A stretch of 64,000 bases of DNA. Source: Carnobacterium sp. 17-4 (GTDB taxonomy: Bacteria > Bacillota > Bacilli > Lactobacillales > Carnobacteriaceae). A model generated the notes under the pieces. That model was not told the origin of the DNA and made no database searches. It saw nothing but the letters and a program-made list of their open reading frames with translations. Shown here piece by piece: positions 18,503 through 26,486 of this stretch. Both the position numbers and the translations under genes were made by a program. The stretch covers positions 1,046,501 through 1,110,500 of the forward strand of contig NC_015391.1 of assembly GCF_000195575.1 (NCBI RefSeq). The letters run 5' to 3'. Each line of letters starts with the position of its first letter. Positions within the stretch are counted from its first letter, which is position 1.

Positions 18503-18580
18503 AAGTAACTCCTCCTTGTATTTTTATTTTAGCATATTAGTTAAGATAATCTATTAATTGAAATTAAACATCCCATTCTA

Positions 18581-18623
18581 ATACCGGAATTCAATATTCA
18601 CACTTGTGATGATGTTCCGGTAT
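18581..18623. repeat. Inverted repeat ATACCGGAA / TTCCGGTAT
   Basis: Nine-base perfect arms at 18581-18589 and 18615-18623 enclose 25 bases. No T tract follows, so it does not look like a terminator. It lies next to the second direct repeat and could be a protein-binding site of the former element, or chance. Confidence 0.5.
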
Positions 18624-18631
18624 ATCCAATG

Positions 18632-18683
18632 GACGCATTTAATTAATACAGTATTTAAAATCCTTGAGAAGTCAGTAGTTTTA
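18632..18683 (+). repeat. Direct repeat copy 2 (att-like), displaced hup 3' end
   Basis: Aligned with copy 1 it still reads as the end of hup (Asp-Ala-Phe-Asn-stop against Asp-Ala-Val-Lys-stop) followed by a degenerated version of the hup terminator. This is what a displaced gene end looks like after site-specific integration. Confidence 0.65.
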
Positions 18684-18695
18684 TTGATTAAAGTA

Positions 18696-18740
18696 ATAAA
18701 AAGTCTTATTTCGTAAATTAATTTACGAAATAAGACTTAA
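18696..18740 (-). terminator. Terminator made of a 38-bp perfect palindrome
   Basis: Positions 18701-18738 form two 19-base arms with no spacer (AAGTCTTATTTCGTAAATT and its complement). On the minus strand five T residues follow, and the PAS-GGDEF gene ends 5 bases upstream, so it should stop that transcript. Confidence 0.8.
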
Positions 18741-18742
18741 TT

Positions 18743-19720
18743 TTACATGATAATTTGGTTTCCACCATTTTTAACGGCGGTTACTAATTTTTTTGATACA
18801 TTATTAACTAACTCACTGATTGTTTCTTCTTTATTGAATTCGGATATACCAACACTTACGCTTACATGCTTTGGAACATCGAAAAGGGTTTCTAAAACAG
18901 TCTGTCTTATTGTGTCAGCAAGGATATAAGCTTCTTCTTTTTGAGTATCATTTAATAAAATCAAAAATACGGATTCTCTGTATCGACCAGCAACGTGTCT
19001 ATTTTCTTGAATGGCTACTTGTATGATTTGACCAGTAACTTTTAGTATCTCTTCACTTAGGACCACTCCAAACAGTTCCTCATATTCGGAATACTTATCA
19101 ATTTTCAAAAACATTACCGATAAAGGAAGGTCAGTTTTTTTTGAATGGTTTGCATGTTTTGCTAGCTCCACTGTAACAGCTGTTCTGTTATATAGAGAAG
19201 TGAGAGTATCTTTTTTCATTTGATTAGATAAATTTTGATTTCTGACCATTAGTTGATCTCGTTCTTGTTCTTCTTGTGTAATGTCAAATACAATTCCTTT
19301 AAGAAATAGTGGAGCTCCTTGTTCATTTCGCTCTGTTACTTTTCCGAAATCGCGGTACACTTTCCATGAACCATCTTTGGCTTGAATACGGTATTTTGTA
19401 TTCCAAGCAGGTATTTCTCCCTTAAGATGATCTGTCATTAATTGCATCACTTCATCTATGTCATCAGGGTGAATTTTATCTGTAAAAAAATGATAGGGAA
19501 CTTTTTCCGGAAGGTCTTCTTTTAAGTATCCGATGGCTTCTGCTTTTAGCGGATTAAAGGTGACTTCATTCAATGTAAAATCCCAGAACCATTGCCCTAA
19601 ATTTTGTGTCCATTCAAATTCTAGACGTTCTGTTTCTTGAAGAGCTACCAATAGTTCTTTATTCAATCTTTTCAAAGAAGTCATTTGTAAGATGAGCTCT
19701 TCATTAGTATATTCTTGCAA
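18743..19720 (-). CDS. PAS domain plus degenerate GGDEF domain protein
   Basis: A soluble 325-residue protein without membrane segments. Residues ~40-155 form a PAS fold of the PAS_3 type (WFWDFTLNEVTFNPLKAEAIGY ends with FLKGIVFDITQEEQERDQ). Residues ~165-325 form a GGDEF fold (KDTLTSLYNRTA, FLKIDKYSEYEELFG, SVSVGISEF). The signature is not GGDEF but RYRES in VAGRYRESVFLILL, so the Gly-Gly and metal-binding acids needed for cyclic-di-GMP synthesis are largely lost. It may bind nucleotide or act as a sensor/scaffold. The start is a TTG with AAGGGG about 9 bases upstream; no ATG comes before the PAS domain without truncating the helix. Confidence 0.8.
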   Translation of the reverse strand: MQEYTNEELILQMTSLKRLNKELLVALQETERLEFEWTQNLGQWFWDFTLNEVTFNPLKAEAIGYLKEDLPEKVPYHFFTDKIHPDDIDEVMQLMTDHLKGEIPAWNTKYRIQAKDGSWKVYRDFGKVTERNEQGAPLFLKGIVFDITQEEQERDQLMVRNQNLSNQMKKDTLTSLYNRTAVTVELAKHANHSKKTDLPLSVMFLKIDKYSEYEELFGVVLSEEILKVTGQIIQVAIQENRHVAGRYRESVFLILLNDTQKEEAYILADTIRQTVLETLFDVPKHVSVSVGISEFNKEETISELVNNVSKKLVTAVKNGGNQIIM

Positions 19721-19908
19721 AGTACTAGCCCCTTTGTTAAAAATTTAGTTGACTGAAAATATTAACCTTTTAAGCTTACTTTAAATTAGAGTTGAGTTCA
19801 ATAATTTTTGTACACTTTAATAAATAGAAAAGTGTAAGACCCTAGTTGTTCTAATTTATGTTAAAATAGAAGATATAGAAGATTGTAAAATGAAAGAGGT
19901 TTTTTGAC

Positions 19909-21174
19909 ATGTCATATGGACAAATGATGATTGACACGCTTCAAAATAATCAATTAGAAGAAGCGATGGATTATTTTGAACAGGCTTTAAAACAAGATAC
20001 AGATGAAGAACTGTATAATCTTGCAGATTCTCTTTATCACCTTGGTTTTTTAAATGAAGTAAAAAAAATAAACCTGTACCTGCTGGAACGTTATCCTGAA
20101 GACGATGAATTAAGAATAGGTTTAGCAGAAATAGCTATTGAAGCAAATGAATTAGATACAGCAATGGATTGGTTACTAGAAGTCACAGAAGACAGTGCTG
20201 TTTATCCCCAAACGTTGCTTGTTTTAGCCGACTTATACCAAGTTCAAGGTCTTTATGAAGTGAGTGAGCAAAAGCTGCTCAAAGCGAAGGAAATCTTATC
20301 TGACGAACCAGTTATAGATTTCGCCTTAGCAGAATTACATTTTTCTATGGGGAAATACGCTCAAGCGATTCATGGCTATGAAGAATTGATGAGCCAAGGT
20401 CTATCTGATTTTTCAGGCATTAACCTTGCTGCACGATGCGGAAGCTCATACAGTGCTTTAGGTGATCTGGAGCAAGCTATCCTATATCTAGAGCAAAGTT
20501 TGGAAGAAAAAGAGAATGTTGACACGTTATTCCAATTGGGCTTCTCTTATTTACAAGACAAACAATACCGTCGTTCAATTGAAACCTTGAATAAATTAAA
20601 AGACTTAGATCCGAACTACACAACTTTGTACCCATATTTAGCTAAAGGGCTTGAAGAAGAAAATGAACTGGACAAGGCTCTAGAAACCATCAAAGAAGGA
20701 TTAAGAGTTGATGAATACAATTATGAACTTTTCTATTATGGTGCTGATATAGCCATCAAGTTAGAAGATGAACCTTTAGCAGAAGCTTATTATTTAAAGG
20801 CCGTTCAACTTGTTCCAGAAAATTCAACTGTGCAGTTAGCGTATACAAATTTATTGCTGAAACAAGAACGTTTCGATGAAACTGTCGAATGGATTCAAAA
20901 AATGCTCGTGCAAAATGAAGTCGATCCTCAGTTTTATTGGAATTTAGCCTTAGCCAATGAAGGTTTGGAAGAATATTCAGCAGCAAGTACAGCTTATCAA
21001 AAAGCATATCCGTCACTTCGTCAAAATAAGGATTTTTTGAAATCGTATATCTATTTTCTGCGGGAAGAAGGAGAACGTACCGTTATTAAAGATGTCATAA
21101 ACGATTATTTACTTCTTGAGCCAACAGATGCAGAAATATTAGAAATACTAGAAGAAATAAATAGCAACTATTAA
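19909..21174 (+). CDS. ypiA: Tetratricopeptide repeat protein, YpiA-like
   Basis: A 421-residue cytoplasmic protein made almost entirely of about a dozen 34-residue TPR helical hairpins (recurring patterns such as DFALAELHFSMGKYAQAIHGY and TLFQLGFSYLQDKQYRRSIE). TPR arrays bind protein partners; no enzyme motif is seen. It precedes ypiB/reoY exactly as ypiA does in Bacillus and Listeria-type genomes. GAAAGAGG lies about 14 bases before the ATG. The gap to reoY is 48 bp, so the two probably form an operon. Confidence 0.85.
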   Translation: MSYGQMMIDTLQNNQLEEAMDYFEQALKQDTDEELYNLADSLYHLGFLNEVKKINLYLLERYPEDDELRIGLAEIAIEANELDTAMDWLLEVTEDSAVYPQTLLVLADLYQVQGLYEVSEQKLLKAKEILSDEPVIDFALAELHFSMGKYAQAIHGYEELMSQGLSDFSGINLAARCGSSYSALGDLEQAILYLEQSLEEKENVDTLFQLGFSYLQDKQYRRSIETLNKLKDLDPNYTTLYPYLAKGLEEENELDKALETIKEGLRVDEYNYELFYYGADIAIKLEDEPLAEAYYLKAVQLVPENSTVQLAYTNLLLKQERFDETVEWIQKMLVQNEVDPQFYWNLALANEGLEEYSAASTAYQKAYPSLRQNKDFLKSYIYFLREEGERTVIKDVINDYLLLEPTDAEILEILEEINSNY

Positions 21175-21222
21175 TTGATTAAGTTATAATGAGAAAAAGG
21201 GTAAGATAGGGAGGTTTTTTAC

Positions 21223-21798
21223 ATGAACATCCAAATTTCTTTAGAAGCTAAAAAGATTTTTCTTGGCTGGTTTTTAGACCGATACCAATTGAAAAGAAGA
21301 GAATCCATGTGGATCCTAAACTACTTACTAAATCATGATATAGTATTAAATAAAGTCCATTTTGTAGAGGCTGTAGATAAAACTCCACGTGGAATGATGA
21401 TATCTACAACGGAAATGAATAATGAGCCATTTCTATTTTATAAGAATGGGACAGTGTTTAGTGATCCGGAACAGGCTTTCCATGAAGTTCGATTAAATTG
21501 GCAAGAAGAAATGTATATTGAGCTTGTCTTTTTAAATCCATGGAAGTCTGCCGAATATGTGACTGTATTAGAAGATAATCCCTATTACAAATGGAATGAA
21601 ACCATTAGCATAAAACTTGTTGAAGAAGTCGAACTTGCACTTGAGACGTTGTCATTAACTGAGCGGAAACAAAATACATTACATCAAATTGATTTGTCTT
21701 TAGAAAAGGACGATCGAGAAAGATTTATACAATTGTCAAAACAATTGAAAGAAATTGAAGAGGATTTAAAGAATGAACAAAAAAAGCCCAACCATTAA
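21223..21798 (+). CDS. reoY: ReoY (YpiB, UPF0302) proteolysis adaptor
   Basis: A 191-residue protein. The N-terminal UPF0302 domain (residues 1-130) contains FLGWFLDRYQLKRRESMWILNYL and the WLNPW-like VFLNPWKSAEY. An IDEAL-type C-terminal motif covers roughly 155-185 (LHQIDLSLEKDDRERFIQLSKQL). In Listeria the homologue ReoY helps ClpCP degrade MurA, the first enzyme of peptidoglycan synthesis, under control of the kinase PrkA. That role is inferred here. GGGAGG precedes the ATG. Its stop codon overlaps the stop of yitT on the other strand, inside a shared terminator. Confidence 0.88.
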   Translation: MNIQISLEAKKIFLGWFLDRYQLKRRESMWILNYLLNHDIVLNKVHFVEAVDKTPRGMMISTTEMNNEPFLFYKNGTVFSDPEQAFHEVRLNWQEEMYIELVFLNPWKSAEYVTVLEDNPYYKWNETISIKLVEEVELALETLSLTERKQNTLHQIDLSLEKDDRERFIQLSKQLKEIEEDLKNEQKKPNH

Positions 21799-21814
21799 GG
21801 TTGGGCTTTTTTTT
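21778..21814. terminator. Bidirectional terminator formed by the overlapping 3' ends of reoY and yitT
   Basis: Arms AAAAGCCCAACC (21782-21793) and GGTTGGGCTTTT (21799-21810) surround a 5-base loop that contains both stop codons (TTA/TAA). T tracts are present on each strand. Confidence 0.9.
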
Positions 21815-22685
21815 TGAACATTGGTTGCTTAGGTTTAGGGTCGAATGAAAAACCTTCTCCTAAAACTTCATGTACCGTTAGAAGAGAATAAAAGGCTTTT
21901 GGATCAATTTCATGAATGATTCGTTTAGCCATGACGATTTCATGACTGCCTAAAACGCAATACAATACTTTCTTTTCTTCTTTTGAATAAGCACCTTCAG
22001 CTTTGAAGAACGTTACGCCACGTTCCATCTCTGACATAATCGTTTCAGCGATACGATCATTTTTCTCTGAGATAATGAGCAGTCCTCTTGCTGCATAAGA
22101 ACCATCTTGCATGAAGTCAACAATTTTAGAAAATACATATGAAGCAAGTAACGTATACATCATGTGAGGCAAGTCTATGTAAGTTAACGATAACGTTAAA
22201 ATGAAAACATCAAAAATCAATAATGTTTTCCCCATAGAAATACCTTTTTTCTTTTCTAAAATACGAGCAAGAATATCACTGCCACCAGTTGTTCCGCCCG
22301 AACGGTAGATCATACCGCTACCTACTCCGCCACATAAGCCAGCTAAGATACCAGCTATAAAAAGGTCGTTTTCTAAATCAATAGCAATTGAAGTTCTTTG
22401 CCATATGTATAAGAAGAAGGACAACATAGCTGTTCCGTATATGGTGTAAACTAAAGAACGGTTGCCTAACATTTTCCATCCGATTAATATCGTTGGGATG
22501 TTTAGGAGTAAAGTAGAAAGAGCTGGATCAATTTGAAACCAGTAGCGTAACAATAAAGAAACGCCTGTCATTCCACCTTCAGCTAATTCGTTTGCAATGT
22601 TAATATACACTAGTCCAAATGCATAAAGTGCACAGCCAATTGTGATGATCAGTAAATCTTTTACAGCTAATTTTTCGTTTAACAT
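21795..22685 (-). CDS. YitT family membrane protein (DUF161/DUF2179)
   Basis: A 296-residue protein with five to six membrane helices in residues ~1-195 (e.g. LLIITIGCALYAFGLVYI, GILAGLCGGVGSGMIYRSGG) and a soluble C-terminal DUF2179 domain (~215-280, SEKNDRIAETIMSEMERGVT, VLGSHEIVMAKRIIHEIDP) with a ferredoxin-like fold thought to sense ligands. Transport substrate is unknown for the family. I use the ATG at 22685 because AGGAGTG precedes it; the frame is open 27 codons further but without ribosome site or similarity. It converges with reoY. Confidence 0.88.
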   Translation of the reverse strand: MLNEKLAVKDLLIITIGCALYAFGLVYINIANELAEGGMTGVSLLLRYWFQIDPALSTLLLNIPTILIGWKMLGNRSLVYTIYGTAMLSFFLYIWQRTSIAIDLENDLFIAGILAGLCGGVGSGMIYRSGGTTGGSDILARILEKKKGISMGKTLLIFDVFILTLSLTYIDLPHMMYTLLASYVFSKIVDFMQDGSYAARGLLIISEKNDRIAETIMSEMERGVTFFKAEGAYSKEEKKVLYCVLGSHEIVMAKRIIHEIDPKAFYSLLTVHEVLGEGFSFDPKPKQPMFKKKAQP

Positions 22686-22893
22686 ACCTTCACTCCTGAC
22701 TTGATTTATCTTATAAATAATACATTTTTTTTTAAAAACAAGCAACAAGTCTTGCAACCTTCTCACTTTTTGGTAGACTTAAAGAGTAGTAGACTATGAA
22801 ATGAATAGTGCAATAGTCATTTGGCATAGATAAAATAGATAATGTGAAAAAAGAAGTTACGGTGGAAAAGCCGATTGAGAGGGAAGATTAAAA

Positions 22894-23685
22894 ATGATTA
22901 AAATTGTAGTTGCAGGCTTTAAAGGTAAGATGGGATTAACGGCCACAAAAATGGTACTAGAAAACGAAAAGTTCTCATTAGTAGGCGTACTTGATCCTCA
23001 TTCTTCTGAAAAAAATCTAAGTGAGTTAACCGAATTTTCAAATATAGATGTACCTGTGTTTCAAGACAAAGAACTAATGGTGAAAGAAGTCCAAGCAGAT
23101 GTGTGGATCGACTTTACAATTCCCGCTGTTGCTTTCAAAAATACGTGTTTTGCTTTAGAAAAAGGGATTCGCCCCGTAGTGGGGACAACTGGTTTTACAG
23201 AAAGTGAAGTTAAAGAAGTCCAACAATTAGCTAAAGATAAAAATATTGGGGGATTAATTGCGCCTAATTTTGCTATTGGAGCAGTTCTCATGATGGAGTT
23301 TGCTGCTAAAGCTTCTAAGTATTTCCCAGATGTTGAAATAACTGAGATGCATCATGATAATAAATTAGATGCACCAAGCGGTACAGCAATTAAAACAGCT
23401 GAAATGATCTTTGCTGCACGTGGACATCATGAACAAGGAAACCCTGAGGAAAAAGAGCTGATTAAAGGAGCACGTGGAGCTGATTATGAAGGCATGAAAA
23501 TTCACAGTGTGCGTTTACCCGGTCTGGTGGCTCATCAACAAGTGCAATTTGGAAGTGTTGGCGAAGGACTAGTAATCCGCCATGATTCATTTGATCGCTC
23601 TTCGTTTATGACAGGTGTGGCTTTAGGCTGTGAAAAGGTAATGTCATTAAATGAATTAGCCTATGGATTGGAAAATATTTTATGA
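22894..23685 (+). CDS. dapB: 4-hydroxy-tetrahydrodipicolinate reductase
   Basis: NAD(P)H-dependent reductase of the diaminopimelate/lysine pathway, upstream of LysA. The 263 residues show the Rossmann start [32 protein letters not shown], the catalytic [13 protein letters not shown] and the C-terminal [20 protein letters not shown] precedes the ATG. The cca gene starts within its last codon (ATGA overlap), a coupling also seen as gene neighbourhood in Bacillus, although the mgsA and bshBA genes between them there are absent here. Confidence 0.97.
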   Translation: MIKIVVAGFKGKMGLTATKMVLENEKFSLVGVLDPHSSEKNLSELTEFSNIDVPVFQDKELMVKEVQADVWIDFTIPAVAFKNTCFALEKGIRPVVGTTGFTESEVKEVQQLAKDKNIGGLIAPNFAIGAVLMMEFAAKASKYFPDVEITEMHHDNKLDAPSGTAIKTAEMIFAARGHHEQGNPEEKELIKGARGADYEGMKIHSVRLPGLVAHQQVQFGSVGEGLVIRHDSFDRSSFMTGVALGCEKVMSLNELAYGLENIL

Positions 23686-24887
23686 TTTTGTTCGATCATC
23701 AGTTTAAACAGGCATTGCCAATTATTGATAAAATAGAAGAAGCTGGTTTTAAAGCTTATTTTGTGGGTGGAAGTGTCAGAGATACCCTTTTAAATAAGCC
23801 AATCAATGACGTGGATATCGCCACAAGTGCAAAACCAAATGAGATCAAAGGAATTTTCCCGAAAACAATTGATGTAGGCATCGAACATGGTACTGTAATG
23901 GTGTTATGGAAAGATGCAAGCTATGAAATCACTACATTCAGAACGGAATCAACGTATCAAGATTTTAGACGTCCTGATACTGTTGAATTTGTTCGTTCCT
24001 TAAAAGAAGATTTAAAACGACGTGATTTTACAATTAATGCATTAGCAATGAACCGAGATGGAGAAATCATTGACTATTTCAATGGTCAAAAAGATCTAGA
24101 AAATAAATTGATCAAAGCAGTCGGTATTCCAGAAGAACGTTTTTTCGAGGATGCTTTACGTATGATGCGTGGAGTAAGATTTGTTAGCCAACTAAATTTT
24201 AATATGGATAGCGAAACAGAAGCAGCGATTCAAAAAAACCATCCTTTGCTTAAAAAAATAGCAATCGAACGCATTCAAGTAGAATTTGTTAAACTTCTTT
24301 TAGGAAGTGGAAGAAAACAAGGGCTTGGGTTATTTATCCGAACGAATCTCTTTTATTATTGTCCAGGACTGAAGGGCTCCAAAAAAGAGTTAGAAGCCTT
24401 CGCTAAACTAGAGTGTGTGATTGAGAATCGAATCGTTGCGTGGACGTTGTTAATTCATCATCTTAAAAAAACGAGTGATGATGTTGAGCCATTTTTAAGA
24501 GCTTGGAAATGTTCAAAAAAAGAAATTAATCAGGTGAAATTAGCAATGATTGCTTTAGAGCATCGCTTGAAAGATGATTTTAATCGTCAAGTCCTTTATC
24601 AAGTTGGACTTCAAATTGCGTTAGATGTTGAAACAGTTATGGATTGTTTAGGATATCCGATTAATTTTGAGTCCGTTCAGATGATGTACCAAGAGTTGCC
24701 AATTTATAGTAAGCATGACCTGGAAGTAGATGGCGATGATCTACAAGTAGTATTGAATCGAAAGCCTGGCAAATGGTTAGGGAATTTGATAACAGAAATA
24801 GAGACCACTATTTTATCAGGTGAATTGGCTAATGAAAAATCGGTCATAGTTGAATGGATTTCAAATCATTATACTAAAGATGCTTGA
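23682..24887 (+). CDS. cca: CCA-adding tRNA nucleotidyltransferase
   Basis: Adds or repairs the 3' CCA of tRNA without a nucleic acid template. At 401 residues it is the class-II Firmicute length. The nucleotidyltransferase head shows [16 protein letters not shown] and the metal Asp pair in DVDIATSA, then [11 protein letters not shown] and the RMMRGVRF region that selects C or A; the tail is helical. It overlaps dapB by 4 bases and is followed by a strong terminator. Confidence 0.97.
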   Translation: MILFDHQFKQALPIIDKIEEAGFKAYFVGGSVRDTLLNKPINDVDIATSAKPNEIKGIFPKTIDVGIEHGTVMVLWKDASYEITTFRTESTYQDFRRPDTVEFVRSLKEDLKRRDFTINALAMNRDGEIIDYFNGQKDLENKLIKAVGIPEERFFEDALRMMRGVRFVSQLNFNMDSETEAAIQKNHPLLKKIAIERIQVEFVKLLLGSGRKQGLGLFIRTNLFYYCPGLKGSKKELEAFAKLECVIENRIVAWTLLIHHLKKTSDDVEPFLRAWKCSKKEINQVKLAMIALEHRLKDDFNRQVLYQVGLQIALDVETVMDCLGYPINFESVQMMYQELPIYSKHDLEVDGDDLQVVLNRKPGKWLGNLITEIETTILSGELANEKSVIVEWISNHYTKDA

Positions 24888-24913
24888 AAAAGCTGCTATA
24901 GCGTTATCTAAGT

Positions 24914-24955
24914 AAAAAGATAGTCATCTATAAAAAACGATGACTATCTTTTTCT
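24914..24955 (+). terminator. Terminator after dapB-cca
   Basis: Arms AAAAAGATAGTCATC and GATGACTATCTTTTT around a 10-base A-rich loop; the T tract is shared with the next inverted repeat. Confidence 0.9.
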
Positions 24956-24992
24956 TACTTTTTGTAACTAATTATACAAAAAGTAAGAAAAA
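24949..24992. repeat. 18-bp perfect inverted repeat just upstream of a promoter
   Basis: TTTTTCTTACTTTTTGTA (24949-24966) and its complement (24975-24992) enclose eight bases, ACTAATTA. Each arm contains TAC-N5-GTA. The right arm ends two bases before the -35 hexamer of the nitroreductase promoter. No T tract follows on the plus strand, so an operator is more likely than a second terminator. Confidence 0.7.
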
Positions 24993-24994
24993 GG

Positions 24995-25023
24995 TTTACG
25001 CACTAAAAATAAGTTGTTATACT
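24995..25023 (+). promoter_or_regulatory. Promoter of the nitroreductase gene
   Basis: TTTACG (24995-25000) and TATACT (25018-25023) with a 17-base spacer, about 37 bases before the start codon. Confidence 0.65.
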
Positions 25024-25060
25024 AATATTGTAAGTTAATTAAAGGAGGAATTTTTAAATT

Positions 25061-25663
25061 ATGGAAAACCAATTCACAAAATTATTAGAAGAACGTCGTT
25101 CAATTTATTCTTTAGGAAAAAATGTTTCTTTACCTGAATCAGAAATCGTTGGATTAGTTGCAAAAGCGATTAAAGAAAGCCCATCTTCATTCAATTCACA
25201 AACTTCACGTGCAGTAGTATTATTTGGAGCTGCTCACAACAAACTTTGGGATATTACTGAAGAAGCTTTACTTAAAGCTATTCCAGAAGGACAAGATGTT
25301 ACTCCAACTAAAGAAAAATTAAATAGCTTCCGTGCAGCATTCGGAACAATTTTATTCTTTGAAGATACAAGTATCGTTAAAGCTTTACAAGAACAATTTG
25401 CATTATACGCAGATAACTTCCCTATCTGGTCTGAACAATCTACTGGGATTGCACAAAACTCTGTATGGACAGCATTAGCTGTTGAAAATATTGGAGGAAG
25501 TTTACAACACTACAACCCATTAATTGACGATGCTGTTAAAAAAGAATGGAATCTTTCTGCAGACTGGAAATTAACAGGACAAATGCCGATTGGTTCTATT
25601 GAAGCTCCAGCTGGTGAAAAAGAATACATGGACGATTCTGCTAGAGTTCTTGTATTTGACTAA
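25061..25663 (+). CDS. Nitroreductase family flavoprotein (Frm2/Hbn1-like)
   Basis: A 200-residue FMN-dependent oxidoreductase. ERRSIYSLGKNVSLPE and KESPSSFNSQTSRAVVLFG are the N-terminal FMN-binding motifs; EQSTGIAQNSVWTALAVENIGGSLQHYNP contains the second flavin contact. The truncated family form without the usual long central insert fits the Frm2-type oxidoreductases linked to quinone, nitroaromatic or lipid stress. AAAGGAGG lies about 14 bases upstream of the ATG. It is a single-gene unit between strong terminators. A large palindrome directly at its promoter suggests tight control by a redox or electrophile-sensing repressor, which is inference. Confidence 0.85.
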   Translation: MENQFTKLLEERRSIYSLGKNVSLPESEIVGLVAKAIKESPSSFNSQTSRAVVLFGAAHNKLWDITEEALLKAIPEGQDVTPTKEKLNSFRAAFGTILFFEDTSIVKALQEQFALYADNFPIWSEQSTGIAQNSVWTALAVENIGGSLQHYNPLIDDAVKKEWNLSADWKLTGQMPIGSIEAPAGEKEYMDDSARVLVFD

Positions 25664-25705
25664 TCATTAATGAACTAAACGAACGGTCTATTAAGAAATA
25701 GATGA

Positions 25706-25745
25706 AGGCATAGGAAATTGGTGAACTTCCTATGCCTTTTTTTGT
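25706..25745 (+). terminator. Terminator after the nitroreductase gene
   Basis: Arms GGCATAGGAA and TTCCTATGCC with a 10-base loop and seven T residues. Confidence 0.92.
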
Positions 25746-25786
25746 TTTTGTCTTGTTAAAAAAATCACAATTTCTAATCTTTTTTA

Positions 25787-25814
25787 TTTACATCTAGTTA
25801 TTTTATGGTAGAAT
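25787..25814 (+). promoter_or_regulatory. Promoter of the 158-residue protein gene
   Basis: TTTACA (25787-25792), 16 bases, TAGAAT (25809-25814); the gene's ATG is at 25872. Confidence 0.55.
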
Positions 25815-25871
25815 GAAACTAGTAAAAGAATCACAAACTTTTTAAATAATAAAAAAAAGGGAGCGAAAATA

Positions 25872-26348
25872 ATGAAAAAAGAAGTTAAGGCATTAAAAAT
25901 GACGTTTAAAAATAAAGAAACTTGGACAATCGATAAAGAATTTATTGGAGATTTATGGATTAAACACATTTCAAAAAGCTTTGGACGCATTGGTGATAGC
26001 GAACTTCAAGAAATTTTCCCGTGTGAATCTTTAAAAATCGAAATTTTTCCAGAGGCTGATGAAGTGAATTCAAGCGACATTAATCTTGGCGGTTTAGAAA
26101 TGGGTATGTTTGATCGTGCAGTAAAAGATCCAGATATTGAAAAAATGGATATCCTGTATAGAGATAGTGAAAACTCAGATTCTGTAGAAATTATTGCTAA
26201 AGAGACCGTTTATTTCCCTTATGAAGCAATTGATTCTGATCGAATTGACAACGCTTATCAAAGTTCATTTGTTTCTCAAGATAATGTGTTGTACATTGTC
26301 ATTGATAAAGAAAAAACAGTAAATGATATCTATAAAGATAAATTTTAA
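25872..26348 (+). CDS. Protein of unknown function, acidic, 158 residues
   Basis: I do not recognise a family. It is soluble and acidic with no signal peptide, membrane helix or obvious catalytic motif. The pattern is beta-rich: VKALKMTFKNKETWTIDKEF, then SLKIEIFPEADEV, VEIIAKETVYFPYE and NVLYIVIDKEK, with a Trp pair near residues 19 and 30. It has its own promoter, a good ribosome site (AAAGGGAGCG) and a strong terminator, so it is probably a real, independently controlled gene. It does not belong to the neighbouring dinG or nitroreductase units. Confidence 0.7.
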   Translation: MKKEVKALKMTFKNKETWTIDKEFIGDLWIKHISKSFGRIGDSELQEIFPCESLKIEIFPEADEVNSSDINLGGLEMGMFDRAVKDPDIEKMDILYRDSENSDSVEIIAKETVYFPYEAIDSDRIDNAYQSSFVSQDNVLYIVIDKEKTVNDIYKDKF

Positions 26349-26372
26349 AAAGAAATAGTTGGTACTTAAATG

Positions 26373-26420
26373 ACTCAAGAAAAAATGGCTGAATTCCCAT
26401 TTTTTCTTGAGCTTTTTTTG
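26373..26420 (+). terminator. Terminator after the 158-residue protein gene
   Basis: Fifteen-base arms CTCAAGAAAAAATGG and its complement (26374-26388, 26397-26411) followed by seven T residues. Confidence 0.92.
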
Positions 26421-26464
26421 TTTTTTTTAAAGCTTCATAGTATGATGGTAAAGAAAATACTATG
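26418..26464 (+). promoter_or_regulatory. dinG promoter overlapped by an inverted repeat
   Basis: TTGTTT (26418-26423), 17 bases, TATGAT (26441-26446). CATAGTAT (26436-26443) and ATACTATG (26457-26464) form 8-base arms straddling the -10 box and the likely start site. No LexA-type box is seen. Confidence 0.5.
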
Positions 26465-26486
26465 TCTAAAGAATTAGGTGAATAAA

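Noticed and set aside
17617-18683. tRNA gene as the attachment site
   Set aside because: No cloverleaf is visible; the repeated segment is the end of hup and its terminator.
22686-22766. 27-codon N-terminal extension of the YitT protein
   Set aside because: ATG 22685 has a good ribosome site and begins at the family's usual N-terminus.
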